A stretch of DNA of 64,000 nt from Alkalihalophilus pseudofirmus (GCF_029094545.1 NZ_CP117835.1:3948001-4012000); one strand, 5' to 3'; numbered from the stretch's first letter, positions 1-8,783 are shown. Notes: generated by a model not told the origin, from the sequence alone. Numbers and translations are program-made.

Positions 1-104
1 CCTTACTTTATAATGCACCTATGCAGACTCTTATAACACGAGTCCTACCAGTCGTTCTTCTACTGTGTAGGGCTCTTTTTGTAAAAAAGGGGGGGATAAA
101 AGTG

Positions 105-233
105 ATGGAGTTGCTTGAGCAGTTGTTGACGTTGTCCGTACTTGCTGCCACTTGCTTCTCTACCGTCATGTTAGGTATCAAACATTTAAAAGAGATTAAA
201 AAGAAACCTAAAAAGAGAAGACGATTCCCTTGA
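105..233 (+). CDS. small hydrophobic peptide with basic tail (possible type I toxin-like)
   Basis: A 42-residue product with one predicted membrane helix (about residues 3-24, LLEQLLTLSVLAATCFSTVM) followed by a strongly basic tail (KKKPKKRRRFP). A run of seven G at 89-95 lies 9 nt before the ATG and is a plausible ribosome site; a GTG one codon earlier is also possible. A TATAAT -10 at 9-14 would start the transcript near base 21, and a short hairpin (GACTC/GAGTC, 26-44) would sit at its 5' end. One helix plus a charged tail on a short leadered mRNA is the layout of Bacillus TxpA/BsrG and 'holin-like' toxins, but no recognised sequence motif was seen and no antisense RNA was shown. Function unknown. 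Confidence 0.45.
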   Translation: MELLEQLLTLSVLAATCFSTVMLGIKHLKEIKKKPKKRRRFP

Positions 234-423
234 GGAAATCGCCTATATGAGATTTTTTTGCCTACGAGTAAAGTATAATACCGAATAAACTAATTTATAC
301 AACAAACTTTCTAAATTTTCAATCTAATATAAGTGTATTTATATTGTAAGTGTAAATGGGATATATGTCGAGCATTTTAGCACTTTTTATCAAAAAAATT
401 CTTATTCACTAGGGGGAGTCGCA

Positions 424-1395
424 TTGAGTAAAGTGAGCCTGATTCCATTCAAAGTTGAGAAGGTTCTAAATGACACAAAGGTTATTCCGCCCGGTATTGA
501 AATGATTGAAGCACCAGCCGTATGGGAGGCTGGATATAAGGGTGGTAATACTGTTGTAGCTGTTCTAGATACAGGGTGTGAAACGACCCACATCGAATTT
601 AAGGATCAAATTATTGACGGTCGTAACTTTACTACAGATGATAACAGCGACCCTGATAATGTAGAAGATTCTAACGGTCATGGTACTCACGTATGCGGAA
701 CCGTTGCTGCCTGTGAGAATGACAAGGGCGTCATTGGTACCGCCCCAAAAGCGAAACTGCTCGTTGTAAAGGTGCTTAGCGGACAAGGGTACGGAGATAC
801 AAAATGGGTCATTGAAGGGGTTCGTTATGCGATAAATTGGCGTGGACCAAACAATGAACGAGTTCGTGTCATTTCTATGTCACTCGGGGGAAGAATTGAT
901 ACTCCTGAACTTCATCAAGCGATAAAAGATGCTGTAGCTGAGGATATTTTAGTTGTATGTGCAGCTGGAAATGAAGGGGATGGCAATCATGACACAGATG
1001 AATATGCCTATCCTGGAGCTTATCCGGAAGTCGTTCAAGTAGGCTCTGTCAATCTAGAAGGCGAGATCTCTAGATTCAGCAATACAAATTGTGCGATTGA
1101 CCTTGTCGCACCAGGCGAAGAAATTATTTCAACTTATCTTAACAACGGCTACGCTGTCTTATCAGGTACTTCAATGGCTACACCGCATGTATCCGGTGCG
1201 GCAGCCCTGTTAATTGAACAAGGAGAAAAAGAGTTTGAAAGAAAGTTGACGGAACCAGAAATTTTCGCACAACTGATCAAACACACCGTTTCTCTTAACT
1301 TCAGCCGCCGCGCACAAGGAAGCGGGCTGTTGAAATTATCATCAAGCGTTGTATCAGTAGAGGATGCCGAATATACAACTAGCTCTATTAAATAG
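424..1395 (+). CDS. isp: intracellular subtilisin-type serine protease
   Basis: Cytoplasmic peptidase S8 of 323 residues, the usual length for Bacillus ISP. The triad is clear: Asp49 (VAVLDTG), His86 (NGHGTHV) and Ser250 (GTSMATPHVSG). There is no signal peptide. Instead the N-terminus carries the short inhibitory pro-region with the family LIPF/LIPY motif (SLIPFKV, residues 5-11), which known ISPs remove to become active. The TTG start is chosen because AGGGGGA ends 7 nt upstream and the protein then aligns with the family N-terminus. It is a single-gene unit closed by a strong terminator. Expected role is bulk intracellular proteolysis in stationary phase, from family knowledge. Confidence 0.93.
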   Translation: MSKVSLIPFKVEKVLNDTKVIPPGIEMIEAPAVWEAGYKGGNTVVAVLDTGCETTHIEFKDQIIDGRNFTTDDNSDPDNVEDSNGHGTHVCGTVAACENDKGVIGTAPKAKLLVVKVLSGQGYGDTKWVIEGVRYAINWRGPNNERVRVISMSLGGRIDTPELHQAIKDAVAEDILVVCAAGNEGDGNHDTDEYAYPGAYPEVVQVGSVNLEGEISRFSNTNCAIDLVAPGEEIISTYLNNGYAVLSGTSMATPHVSGAAALLIEQGEKEFERKLTEPEIFAQLIKHTVSLNFSRRAQGSGLLKLSSSVVSVEDAEYTTSSIK

Positions 1396-1399
1396 ACGA

Positions 1400-1434
1400 A
1401 ACAGGCCCGCTCTAATGAGCAGGCCTGTTCTTTT
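1400..1434. terminator. bidirectional terminator between isp and sacP
   Basis: Stem AACAGGCC(C)GCTC / GAGC(A)GGCCTGTT with a TAAT loop, followed by CTTTT on the plus strand. It lies between the convergent isp and sacP genes and can serve both. Confidence 0.8.
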
Positions 1435-1442
1435 ATGCGAAA

Positions 1443-2846
1443 TTATTTTTTCTTCTCAGCATCTTCTTTTAAACCAAGTAATAACGTAGCTACAAAAGCA
1501 CCACCTGCAGCGATTAAAATACCAATTGCATAATTAATAATATTCGCTGTTCCAAAAGGTGCCGCAATCGCGAACATTGGAATTCCTGTTAATCCATATG
1601 CATTCGTTACAACATTAGTAAATACAACGTATGCCCCTCCTAGAGCGCCACCGATAGCAGCTCCGATAAACGGACGCATAAAGCGTAAGTTTACACCAAA
1701 GATTACTGGTTCGGTAATACCTAGGAATGCAGAGAATGATGCAGGGATCGCAATTTCTTTCACTTTAGGGTTCTTTGTCAGGAAGAATACTGCAAGACCC
1801 GCTCCACCTTGGGCTACGTTTGCCATTGCCCAGATTGGCAGTAAGAAGTTCATGCCAAAGTCAGCAATCAGAGCTGCTTCAATTGCGTGGAAGCTGTGAT
1901 GAACTCCTGTAATAACAATCGTTGAGTAAAGTCCTCCAAACAGGAGACCTGCAAAAATGCCTGCTGTGTTATAAATATAATCAAGACCCCACGTTAGACC
2001 ATTTCCAATCATCGTCCCAAGCGGCCCAACGAAAAGCATCGCAATAAAACCAGTTACAATGACTGTCACAAACGGTGTGACGAGTAAATCAATTGCATTT
2101 GGCACGACTTTACGTACACCGCGCTCAATTTTACTCATAATATAAACGACTAATAATATCGGAATAACCGTACCTTGATACCCTAGAAGATCGACATTCA
2201 TTCCAAGAAATTGAATCGTTTCCGGTTCAGCATCGGCTAATGTCCAAGGATTTAACAGAGCCGGGTGCGTCATGATTCCACCAAGTACTGCCCCTAAATA
2301 TGGATTGGCACCAAATTCTTTGGCAGCACTAAAACCAATTAAAATCGGTAAAATAATAAATGCGGCACTTGAGAACATATCTAAAAATAGAATCCATGGA
2401 CTGTCAGGCGGAACAAGTTCGAAGGCCTGAAGCATCCCTAATAAACCCATTAAAAGACCACTCGCTACAATCGCCGGAATGATTGGTACGAAAATGTTAG
2501 AGAGCGTTCTCGCTATCCGAGCGAGGGGATTCATCTTCTTTTTAGCAGCATCTGCGTGATCTACTTGCTTTTCTCCCCCGTCTGTATCTTTTGTGCCTAG
2601 TCCTGTTAATTCAGCAAACTCGGCGTACACCTTATTAACAAGACCCGTTCCAAAAATGACTTGGTATTGACCAGATGCTTTAAATACTCCTTTTACCCCG
2701 TCTAACTCTTCAATTTGACTTTTATCCGGCTTGTCATCATCATTTAGCACAATTCGCAGACGAGTTGCACAATGTGTGGCACTTACAACGTTGTCAGCTC
2801 CGCCAAGCAGATCGACAAGCTCATGGGCTACTTTTTTCGTATCCAT
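1443..2846 (-). CDS. sacP: sucrose-specific PTS permease, EIIBC
   Basis: Membrane permease that imports sucrose and phosphorylates it to sucrose-6-phosphate. 467 residues: an EIIB domain (1-85) with the phosphorylated Cys26 in SATHCATRLR and the SacP-like stretch ELDGVKGVFKASGQYQVIFG, a linker, then the multi-helix EIIC domain to the end. There is no EIIA domain, so it must use another EIIA, as the Bacillus sucrose permease does. The start has AAGGAGG-like sequence upstream (complement of TCCTCCTT at 2855-2862). An RAT antiterminator target and a terminator lie in its leader. The matching hydrolase sacA is 2.7 kb away on the same strand. Confidence 0.9.
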   Translation of the reverse strand: MDTKKVAHELVDLLGGADNVVSATHCATRLRIVLNDDDKPDKSQIEELDGVKGVFKASGQYQVIFGTGLVNKVYAEFAELTGLGTKDTDGGEKQVDHADAAKKKMNPLARIARTLSNIFVPIIPAIVASGLLMGLLGMLQAFELVPPDSPWILFLDMFSSAAFIILPILIGFSAAKEFGANPYLGAVLGGIMTHPALLNPWTLADAEPETIQFLGMNVDLLGYQGTVIPILLVVYIMSKIERGVRKVVPNAIDLLVTPFVTVIVTGFIAMLFVGPLGTMIGNGLTWGLDYIYNTAGIFAGLLFGGLYSTIVITGVHHSFHAIEAALIADFGMNFLLPIWAMANVAQGGAGLAVFFLTKNPKVKEIAIPASFSAFLGITEPVIFGVNLRFMRPFIGAAIGGALGGAYVVFTNVVTNAYGLTGIPMFAIAAPFGTANIINYAIGILIAAGGAFVATLLLGLKEDAEKKK

Positions 2847-2924
2847 TTTTATTTCCTCCTTATTTAAGCTCTCTATAGTTTTTGTCTAAGCAGAATCCTT
2901 ATCCATTCAATACCCAATCCATGC

Positions 2925-2993
2925 AAAAAAAGACCTAAAATGGTCAGAATCCGTCATTTGGGTAGACGTATCCCGTTCCTCCATTTTAGGTCT
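2925..2993 (-). terminator. leader terminator of sacP (antitermination target)
   Basis: Minus-strand stem GACCTAAAATGG (2981-2992) pairs with CCATTTTAGGTC (2932-2943), followed by seven T. The 5' arm overlaps the 3' end of the RAT element, so RAT folding and terminator folding exclude each other. Confidence 0.85.
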
Positions 2994-3018
2994 TGCCTGC
3001 ATAATCAGTAACAATCCC
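2988..3018 (-). promoter_or_regulatory. RAT ribonucleic antiterminator (SacT/LicT-type target)
   Basis: On the minus strand this reads GGGATTGTTACTGATTATGC then AGGCAAGACCT, an almost canonical RAT of the BglG family (core GGATTGTTACTG...GCAGGCAAGACCT). When a PRD-regulated antiterminator binds, the overlapping terminator cannot form. It lies between the promoter and sacP, as in B. subtilis sacPA. The antiterminator protein gene is not in this window. Confidence 0.92.
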
Positions 3019-3039
3019 GCTTATGATGTTTTCGCTTAC

Positions 3040-3068
3040 ATTTTAACCGCTTCAACAGTTTCCGTCAA
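3040..3068 (-). promoter_or_regulatory. sigma-A promoter of sacP
   Basis: Minus strand TTGACG (3063-3068), 17-bp spacer, TAAAAT (3040-3045), placed about 20 bp before the RAT so that the transcript begins with the antiterminator element. Confidence 0.75.
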
Positions 3069-3077
3069 ACACTTTGT

Positions 3078-3779
3078 TTACTTTTTTGGCTTTTTATTTC
3101 GAATGATGACCTCATCAACGGAAAGGTTCGTTCGCTCATCAAGATTGTGAACAATAATTTCTGCCACATCCTTTGGCTGCATTAACATTTTACGCTTTTC
3201 ATCTGAGAATATGCCATCCCAAAACGGAGTATCCATGCCGCCCATATAAATACCGCTGATTCGAATCATTGTGTCACTGAGTTCAGCCTGCAAACTCTCA
3301 GTAAATCCACGAACAGCAAACTTACTTGCCACATAGCCCGATTCATTCGCTTTTCCTACAAGCCCTGCAGTCGATACAATATTAACAATCGTTCCTTTGT
3401 TACGTTTTTTCATTTGAGGAAGGACCGCTTGTGTTGGGTAGATTGTTCCTTTTACATTTACATCAAGCATCGTATCAAGCTCTTCTTTGCCTAGATCTTC
3501 TGCGGGGCCAAAATACCCTGCACCTGCATTATTAATCAGCATATCCACTTCGCCAAACTCTTCACTCAGCTGATGAAAAACGGAAGCTACCTCTTCTTTG
3601 TTCACAATATTAAGCGCGTGAGATGAATAACTTCCTTCTTGGCCGTTAAAAGAAGACTCTAGCTTTTCTTTCGACCTTCCAAGCAAACAGACATGTGCTC
3701 CCTTTAGTCCATAAAGTTTTGCAAGAGCTGCACCTAATCCGCTGCTTGCTCCTGTAATAGCTACTACCTGCTTTTTCAT
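3078..3779 (-). CDS. SDR-family NAD(P)-dependent oxidoreductase
   Basis: Classical short-chain dehydrogenase of 233 residues. Visible motifs are TGASSGLG (9-16, cofactor binding), NNAG (84-87), Ser136 and the catalytic Tyr149-x3-Lys153 (YVASK), all in standard positions. The ATG at 3779 is preferred over a GTG at 3788 because the ribosome site AGGTG (3786-3790) overlaps that GTG and is 6 nt from the ATG. Substrate cannot be told. It ends just upstream of the sacP promoter on the same strand but has no evident link to sucrose use. Confidence 0.85.
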   Translation of the reverse strand: MKKQVVAITGASSGLGAALAKLYGLKGAHVCLLGRSKEKLESSFNGQEGSYSSHALNIVNKEEVASVFHQLSEEFGEVDMLINNAGAGYFGPAEDLGKEELDTMLDVNVKGTIYPTQAVLPQMKKRNKGTIVNIVSTAGLVGKANESGYVASKFAVRGFTESLQAELSDTMIRISGIYMGGMDTPFWDGIFSDEKRKMLMQPKDVAEIIVHNLDERTNLSVDEVIIRNKKPKK

Positions 3780-3884
3780 AAAATTCACCTGCTTTTGTTT
3801 TATTTCAATTGAAGGCTCGATGCTGCAATTGCGTCAGTCTACTGCCTTTTTGCGTCGCTCCACATATTAATTGTATAAAAGACG

Positions 3885-3912
3885 AAAAGGATTGCGTCAC
3901 CACAATCCTTTT
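3885..3912 (-). terminator. terminator downstream of the yjiH-type gene
   Basis: Inverted repeat AAAAGGATTG / CAATCCTTTT with an 8-nt loop, followed on the minus strand by a short T run. It lies between the membrane-protein gene and the SDR gene. The surrounding 250 bp also hold several TGCGTC words of no clear meaning. Confidence 0.6.
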
Positions 3913-4039
3913 ATGCATCCATTGATTACTACTGCGTCAGTCGAGATCTTTATTGTGTGCGTTGAGCGTCTTAATGTATCAAGATCCTACGTTATTGCGC
4001 GGTTTCAGCTGCATAGCCTTATACTCATCCATTCAACCA

Positions 4040-5410
4040 TTAAAAAATCAAGTGAGCCATTAAAACAACAACCGGCAGTGTGATTAGCGTACGCTCAATA
4101 AAGATAATCACTAGATCTGTAAACGATACTGGCAGCTTAGATGCTAGAAGCAGTCCGCCAATTTCAGACATATAAATTAATTGAGTAACAGATACGCAGG
4201 CGATAATGAAACGCGTCATTTCATTTTCAATGCCGCTGCCGATAATTGCCGGCAAGAACATATCTGCAAATCCAATTACCATTGTTTGAGCAGCTGCTGC
4301 AGCTTCTGGTACCTGCATGATTTGAAGAAGTGGAATAAATGGTGCACCTAACCACTCAAATACAGGCGTATATTCAGCAACAACAAGTGCCGCTGTACCA
4401 AGAGCCATTACTACAGGTATCACTCCAAGCCACATATCAAGAACATTTTTCATGCCGCCTTTGACATTTGCAGCGAAGCCGTTATTCGTTGTCGCTCGCT
4501 CTAACGCTTGACGAAGCCCTGACTTAAAGGAAGCTCCGATGCTTTGACGTTCTTCCTTTGCATCGTATTTCTTATCTGTAATATACGTATCTGCTTTTCT
4601 AGACAAAGGAGGGATACGCGGCAAAATAATCGCTGCTACAAACCCTGCTAATACGATCGTGCCGTAATACGGCAAGAATAAGTGCTCCAAGTTCATATAA
4701 GACAAAATGACGATACTAAACGTAATCGAAACGACAGAGAAGGTGGTCCCAATAACAGCTGCCTCACGTTTTGTATAATAGCCATCTTCATATTGTTTAT
4801 TCGTAAGCAGAACCCCGATCGTTCCATCACCCATCCAAGAAGCCATACAATCAATCGATGAGCGGCCCGGCAGAGTAAATAATGGACGCATGATACGGTT
4901 TAAAATGGATCCAACAAGCTCCATTAAACCAAAGTTCATTAATAGAGGTAAGAAGAACCCAGCAAATAAAAATACAGAAAATAAAATAGGGATTAGTTCA
5001 AACAGTAAAAGACCACCCGTGTCTTCTGACCAAATAAACTCTGGCCCCCACTCCATCAATGTTAAAACAGCAAACAACACTCCAAACACTCGAATAATTG
5101 TCCACGTCCAACCTACATCAAATAAGGCTTCGACCAGCTCGCTTTTTTTCGCAAAGGCAGGCTTTGCTGCTACAACAAATACTGTCATAATCACCGAGAG
5201 GACAAGAAGAATCGTCATTGCTAACGGAAGTACATCAGCAAATGCTCCCTCTACAATACCTGCCAAAAAGGCTACAGGAATCGTAATATCCCCGTCTATA
5301 ACAATCGGCGTCATAAATAATAAAATACCAATCAAAGAAGGAAGGATGAATGCTAAATAATGTTTAGCGGTAAATCGCTTCTTTCTTTCTGCTTGATTAG
5401 ATGAATCCAT
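4040..5410 (-). CDS. yjiH: YjiH-family membrane protein (nucleoside-recognition/GATE domain)
   Basis: Polytopic inner-membrane protein of 456 residues with about ten hydrophobic segments (for example 13-31, 47-66, 70-90, 130-160, and several after residue 330). The family signature is visible in the SSIDCMASWMGDGTIGVLLT region, typical of YjiH/Gate-domain proteins. The transported substrate of this family is not known to me. The ATG at 5410 is used because GGAGGG lies 5 nt upstream; an in-frame start further out lacks a ribosome site. It lies between sacA and sacP but a terminator separates it from sacA, so a role in sucrose uptake is only a possibility. Confidence 0.8.
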   Translation of the reverse strand: MDSSNQAERKKRFTAKHYLAFILPSLIGILLFMTPIVIDGDITIPVAFLAGIVEGAFADVLPLAMTILLVLSVIMTVFVVAAKPAFAKKSELVEALFDVGWTWTIIRVFGVLFAVLTLMEWGPEFIWSEDTGGLLLFELIPILFSVFLFAGFFLPLLMNFGLMELVGSILNRIMRPLFTLPGRSSIDCMASWMGDGTIGVLLTNKQYEDGYYTKREAAVIGTTFSVVSITFSIVILSYMNLEHLFLPYYGTIVLAGFVAAIILPRIPPLSRKADTYITDKKYDAKEERQSIGASFKSGLRQALERATTNNGFAANVKGGMKNVLDMWLGVIPVVMALGTAALVVAEYTPVFEWLGAPFIPLLQIMQVPEAAAAAQTMVIGFADMFLPAIIGSGIENEMTRFIIACVSVTQLIYMSEIGGLLLASKLPVSFTDLVIIFIERTLITLPVVVLMAHLIF

Positions 5411-5504
5411 ACTATCCCTCCGAACTAACCACATCTAATATGACTGCAAAGTGATGATGAGTGATCAATCATCTCACCGTATAATTATGCTATTCTAAGA
5501 AAAT

Positions 5505-5545
5505 AAAAAGCCTACACACTCACCCTCTTGATGAGGTGCAGGCTT
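5505..5545 (-). terminator. terminator of sacA
   Basis: Minus-strand AAGCCTGCACCTC ... GAGGGTGAGTGTGTAGGCTT followed by TTTTA; an imperfect long stem just after the sacA stop. Confidence 0.7.
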
Positions 5546-5569
5546 GGTTCACTTGTTAATCATACTAGC

Positions 5570-7018
5570 CTAGTATAACATCCACGCTTGCAGTTGAACA
5601 GATGTCGGTTGTCCTGTTTTAAAGGTAATATTTTTCTCGTTTTCAGCCGGGTAAATTCGAGCGGTAAATACTTCTGCCCCGTCATTTACAAATATCTCAA
5701 TTGATGAAGAGTCTAAGAAAACACGAAGATTTTTCAGCTCGCTGATCTCACAATGACGCTCTTCAATCGTTTTGCCATCCACAAAGCTGATTCGGCTCAG
5801 CGTCAAGCGCTCTTTTTCAGGGGAATACATAATCGTTGCATGATTACGCATCTGAATCGTTACTTCACCTGAAGGATTTTCGTTAAACGTGAGCTCATAT
5901 TCTAAACGTTCTCCATCAATCCCTGCGAAAGCTTGCTGTTCTTCATTCAACACCACATTTTGATAAATGACTTCAGCATGTCTAAGCTTCTTTAACTCTT
6001 CTACCGGCAGTTGATAGAGCTTGCCATCTTTTACTCTAAGTTCACGAGGCAAAGTCATCGCATGGATCCATTTATATTCAATGGTTGGGTGGTCTTCCTC
6101 ACGTTCTTCAGGCAGCCCTAACCAACCGAAGAGCAGGCGGCGCCCTTGATCATCTTCTGTCGTTTGCGGAGCATAAAACTCAAAGCCTCGATCCATTTCC
6201 ACAAACTCACCGTGATCAAACCGATCGTTTTCATAATCCATTTTTCCGATAAAGTAGCCTGCTTGATAAATATTTTGATATAACATTCCCTCAGGTTCTA
6301 ATCCTTGAGGAGAGAGGATTAGCACTTCTTCGCCGTCCAATTCAAATAAGTCGGGACATTCCCACATATAGCCGAAATCTTCTAAGGACCCTACGTGCGC
6401 ACCAGCAATTGCCCCTAAATGTTCCCACTTGTATAGATCACTAGAACGCAAGAGGGCAGCTTTTCCTGTAAGGTCCTCGCTTTGAGCCCCGACTACCATA
6501 TAGAAATAGTCATCACGCTTCCAAACTTTAGGGTCACGAAAATGAGCTGTATACCCTTCCGGAAGCTCAACAACGACTCCTTTTTTATCAAACGTAAAAC
6601 CATCTTCTGATTCTACTAATACTTGATAGCTCTCTCGATTATTGTGTTCATCTTTTACATTGCCTGTATAAAATAAATACATCTTTCCGTTATGTTCAAT
6701 CGCACTCCCGGAATAACAGCCATTCTTATCAAACCAATCACTAGGTGCAAGGGCTATCTCATGGTGCTCCCAATTGACTAGATCACGCGAGGTGTAATGT
6801 CCCCAAAATTTTGCGCCATGTTCTGTTTTAAACGGATTCCATTGATAAAACAGATGGTAGACACCCTTGTATTGAATAAACCCATTCGGATCATTTAACA
6901 AGCCGACTGGCGGCATTAAGTGATACCCTAGGCGAAAACGATCACTTTCTACTAATGATTTATGTGTTTCAACTTCCTGATAAGCGGCTTCACGTAATTG
7001 TTTATCACGATCAGACAT
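5570..7018 (-). CDS. sacA: sucrose-6-phosphate hydrolase (GH32 invertase)
   Basis: Cytoplasmic GH32 enzyme that splits sucrose-6-phosphate, delivered by SacP, into glucose-6-phosphate and fructose. 482 residues, the length of B. subtilis SacA. The three family motifs are present: LNDPNG (41-46, nucleophile Asp43), RDP (161-163) and EC (220-221, acid/base Glu). An N-terminal beta-propeller is followed by a C-terminal beta-sandwich (about 360-482). ATG at 7018 is chosen over an upstream start for its fit to the family N-terminus and AAAGGAG 11 nt upstream. Unlike B. subtilis sacPA it is not directly behind sacP; it has its own upstream region and terminator. No second RAT was seen upstream. Confidence 0.93.
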   Translation of the reverse strand: MSDRDKQLREAAYQEVETHKSLVESDRFRLGYHLMPPVGLLNDPNGFIQYKGVYHLFYQWNPFKTEHGAKFWGHYTSRDLVNWEHHEIALAPSDWFDKNGCYSGSAIEHNGKMYLFYTGNVKDEHNNRESYQVLVESEDGFTFDKKGVVVELPEGYTAHFRDPKVWKRDDYFYMVVGAQSEDLTGKAALLRSSDLYKWEHLGAIAGAHVGSLEDFGYMWECPDLFELDGEEVLILSPQGLEPEGMLYQNIYQAGYFIGKMDYENDRFDHGEFVEMDRGFEFYAPQTTEDDQGRRLLFGWLGLPEEREEDHPTIEYKWIHAMTLPRELRVKDGKLYQLPVEELKKLRHAEVIYQNVVLNEEQQAFAGIDGERLEYELTFNENPSGEVTIQMRNHATIMYSPEKERLTLSRISFVDGKTIEERHCEISELKNLRVFLDSSSIEIFVNDGAEVFTARIYPAENEKNITFKTGQPTSVQLQAWMLY

Positions 7019-7056
7019 TATACAGACAACTCCTTTTTTTCGCATCGTACCTGCTT

Positions 7057-7083
7057 CTTCTCTGCGTTATCGTATCGCAGAGA
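7057..7083. repeat. inverted repeat in the sacA / ATP-grasp intergenic region
   Basis: TCTCTGCG ... CGCAGAGA arms around a 10-nt centre, between the divergent sacA and ATP-grasp genes. It could be an operator or a leader hairpin of sacA; nothing else in this 196-bp gap was recognised apart from a TATAAT at 7163-7168 facing the ATP-grasp gene. Confidence 0.4.
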
Positions 7084-7214
7084 GACGCTCGGTGCAACTT
7101 CTTAGTATTTTTCTATGTTATTAATGTTGAGCAAGCTTGTACCATAAAGAGCCCCAATGCGTTATAATCTTTATATCATATAAGAATAATAAGGATTAAA
7201 AGGAGAGCTGACTA

Positions 7215-8153
7215 ATGACTGCAAAAATATATGTCATTCACGAAAATGAGGAGTGGACAGAACCGCTTCGAAAAGAATTAGAAGCTCTTGGTCATCCATT
7301 TGAAACTTGGCATCTGGACCAAGGAATGATTGATCTCTCAAAAGAACCTCCACAAGGAATTTTTTATAATCGCATGAGTGCTTCTTCTCACACCAGAGAA
7401 CACAGATATGCACCAGAATTTACAGGGGCTGTGCTTGATTGGCTGGAAGCTCATGGCCGTATCGTGCTTAATACAAGCCGTGCCCTTAAGCTTGAAGTGA
7501 GCAAAGTCGCACAGTATACAGCCCTTGAATCCTTTGAAATTGAAACGCCAAAAACAATGGCAGCTGTCGGGAAAAAACATATAATGGATGCGGCTGAAGC
7601 ATTCGGCGATGCTCCATTTATTACAAAACATAATCGAGCAGGAAAAGGACTTGGCGTTCAGCTATTCGAGAATACAGACGCACTTAAAAAGTATGTGGAA
7701 GGACCGGATTTTGAAGAGCCGATTGATGGGATTACTCTTTTGCAACAATATATTCAATCACCAGATTCAACGATTACTCGCTGTGAATTTATTGGGGGAA
7801 GGTTCTTTTATGCTGTGGAGGTAGACACATCAGAGGGTTTCGAATTGTGTCCTGCTGATGCTTGTCAGATTGGCGATGCTTTCTGTCCAACGACTGCAGA
7901 GCCAAAAGAGAAGTTTAAGATCATTGAAAACTTTAATGACCCAATTATTCATAAGTATGAGGCTTTCCTGCTTGCTAATGATATTCATTTTGCCGGGATA
8001 GAATTTATTCGTGATGCTTCGGGGAATCTCTTTACGTATGACGTTAATACGAACACAAACTACAATCCTGACGCAGAACGAAAGGCCGGTAAGTTCGGCA
8101 TGAAAGAAATTGCGAAGGTTCTTGGAGAATTATACGTCGAGCATTATAGGTAA
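7215..8153 (+). CDS. RimK-like ATP-grasp ligase
   Basis: Protein of 312 residues with an ATP-grasp fold: the nucleotide-binding segment FITKHNRAGKGLGV (about 135-148) and a C-terminal metal-binding segment ending in DVNTNTNYN (about 276-284) are typical of the RimK/glutathione-synthetase group. Members join an amino acid or peptide to a carboxylate with ATP. The substrate is not deducible, because no partner gene (peptidase, carrier protein or precursor peptide) is adjacent. AAGGAG lies 9 nt before the ATG. It is a single-gene unit with its own terminator and a composite repeat directly after it. Confidence 0.8.
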   Translation: MTAKIYVIHENEEWTEPLRKELEALGHPFETWHLDQGMIDLSKEPPQGIFYNRMSASSHTREHRYAPEFTGAVLDWLEAHGRIVLNTSRALKLEVSKVAQYTALESFEIETPKTMAAVGKKHIMDAAEAFGDAPFITKHNRAGKGLGVQLFENTDALKKYVEGPDFEEPIDGITLLQQYIQSPDSTITRCEFIGGRFFYAVEVDTSEGFELCPADACQIGDAFCPTTAEPKEKFKIIENFNDPIIHKYEAFLLANDIHFAGIEFIRDASGNLFTYDVNTNTNYNPDAERKAGKFGMKEIAKVLGELYVEHYR

Positions 8154-8237
8154 ATATGAAAGCACCTCACAAATCGTTAAAAGACTAGGGTGTAACGAAA
8201 AGGTTTAACTTAGAAGACGAACGAATCGCTTAATGTA

Positions 8238-8274
8238 ACTCCCTTAGAAAAAGTTGATCTGAAGGGAGTTTTTC
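8238..8274 (+). terminator. terminator of the ATP-grasp gene
   Basis: ACTCCCTT (8238-8245) pairs with AAGGGAGT (8262-8269), then TTTTCC. Just upstream of repeat copy A1. Confidence 0.75.
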
Positions 8275-8293
8275 CTGCGCCATTATAGTGGTT

Positions 8294-8420
8294 GTTGATC
8301 TTCGCTGCAGGTACTCGCTTTCCGCGGGCGGTCCGGGAGCCTCCTCGGTCTTTCGCCCTGTGGGGTCTCCCCTGGCCACGCACATCCCGCAGGAGTCTCG
8401 TACCTTCCGCTCCAATCAAC
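8294..8420 (+). repeat. GC-rich dispersed repeat, type A, copy 1
   Basis: About 127 bp bounded by GTTGAT and ATCAAC. Core words are CGCTTTCCGCGGGCGGTCC, GGAGCCTCCTCG, GTGGGGTCTCCCC and CCCGCAGGAGTC. An inner end-stem reads GGTAC / GTACC. Together with B1 it forms one 388-bp composite element (8294-8681). Clearly richer in GC than its surroundings. Confidence 0.9.
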
Positions 8421-8561
8421 GGAGGCAGGATGTTATTTAGTGCCCCATTTTTATTAGCAGTATCTAAACCTAAAAGACCGTGCGGCAGTTGAAAACAATA
8501 TTCATTAGAACTGAGCTCACTTTCTACATCATTCCACTACATTTCCGGAAAAGCACTATCT

Positions 8562-8681
8562 CAGCGGATGAAATATGCGTAGACTCCTGCGTTGCCTAGA
8601 GCAGGGCTGAGATCCCGCAGGGCTAGAACCCGAGGAAGCTCAGCAGCTCAACGCGGAAAGCGAAGCATATTTCAGTAGCGG
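8562..8681 (-). repeat. GC-rich dispersed repeat, type B, copy 1
   Basis: About 120 bp bounded by GAAATATGC and GCATATTTC, an exact 9-bp inverted end. The core (CGCGGAAAGCG, GAGCTTCCTCG and CGCAGGAGTC on the minus strand) is related to that of type A but lies in the opposite orientation. Second half of composite element 1. Confidence 0.88.
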
Positions 8682-8783
8682 CGACTATGCTATAACCCTT
8701 GTTTGAGGCACTTTATGTTAAATAGCTTTAGAAGGATAACATAACTAAATCCTCCACATAATCATTACAAAATGCAATCAGCT

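Noticed and set aside
3871-4083. 70-codon frame between the SDR and yjiH-type genes
   Set aside because: Contains a terminator hairpin and overlaps the end of yjiH; no ribosome site.
4890-5360. 156-codon frame opposite yjiH
   Set aside because: Antisense of a membrane-protein gene; composition follows from the codon pattern of hydrophobic residues. Same reasoning for 18639-19112 opposite yclN.
8210-8492. Overlapping open frames in several phases across repeat A1
   Set aside because: Same cause: GC-rich repeat with few stops; no start signals and no protein resemblance.
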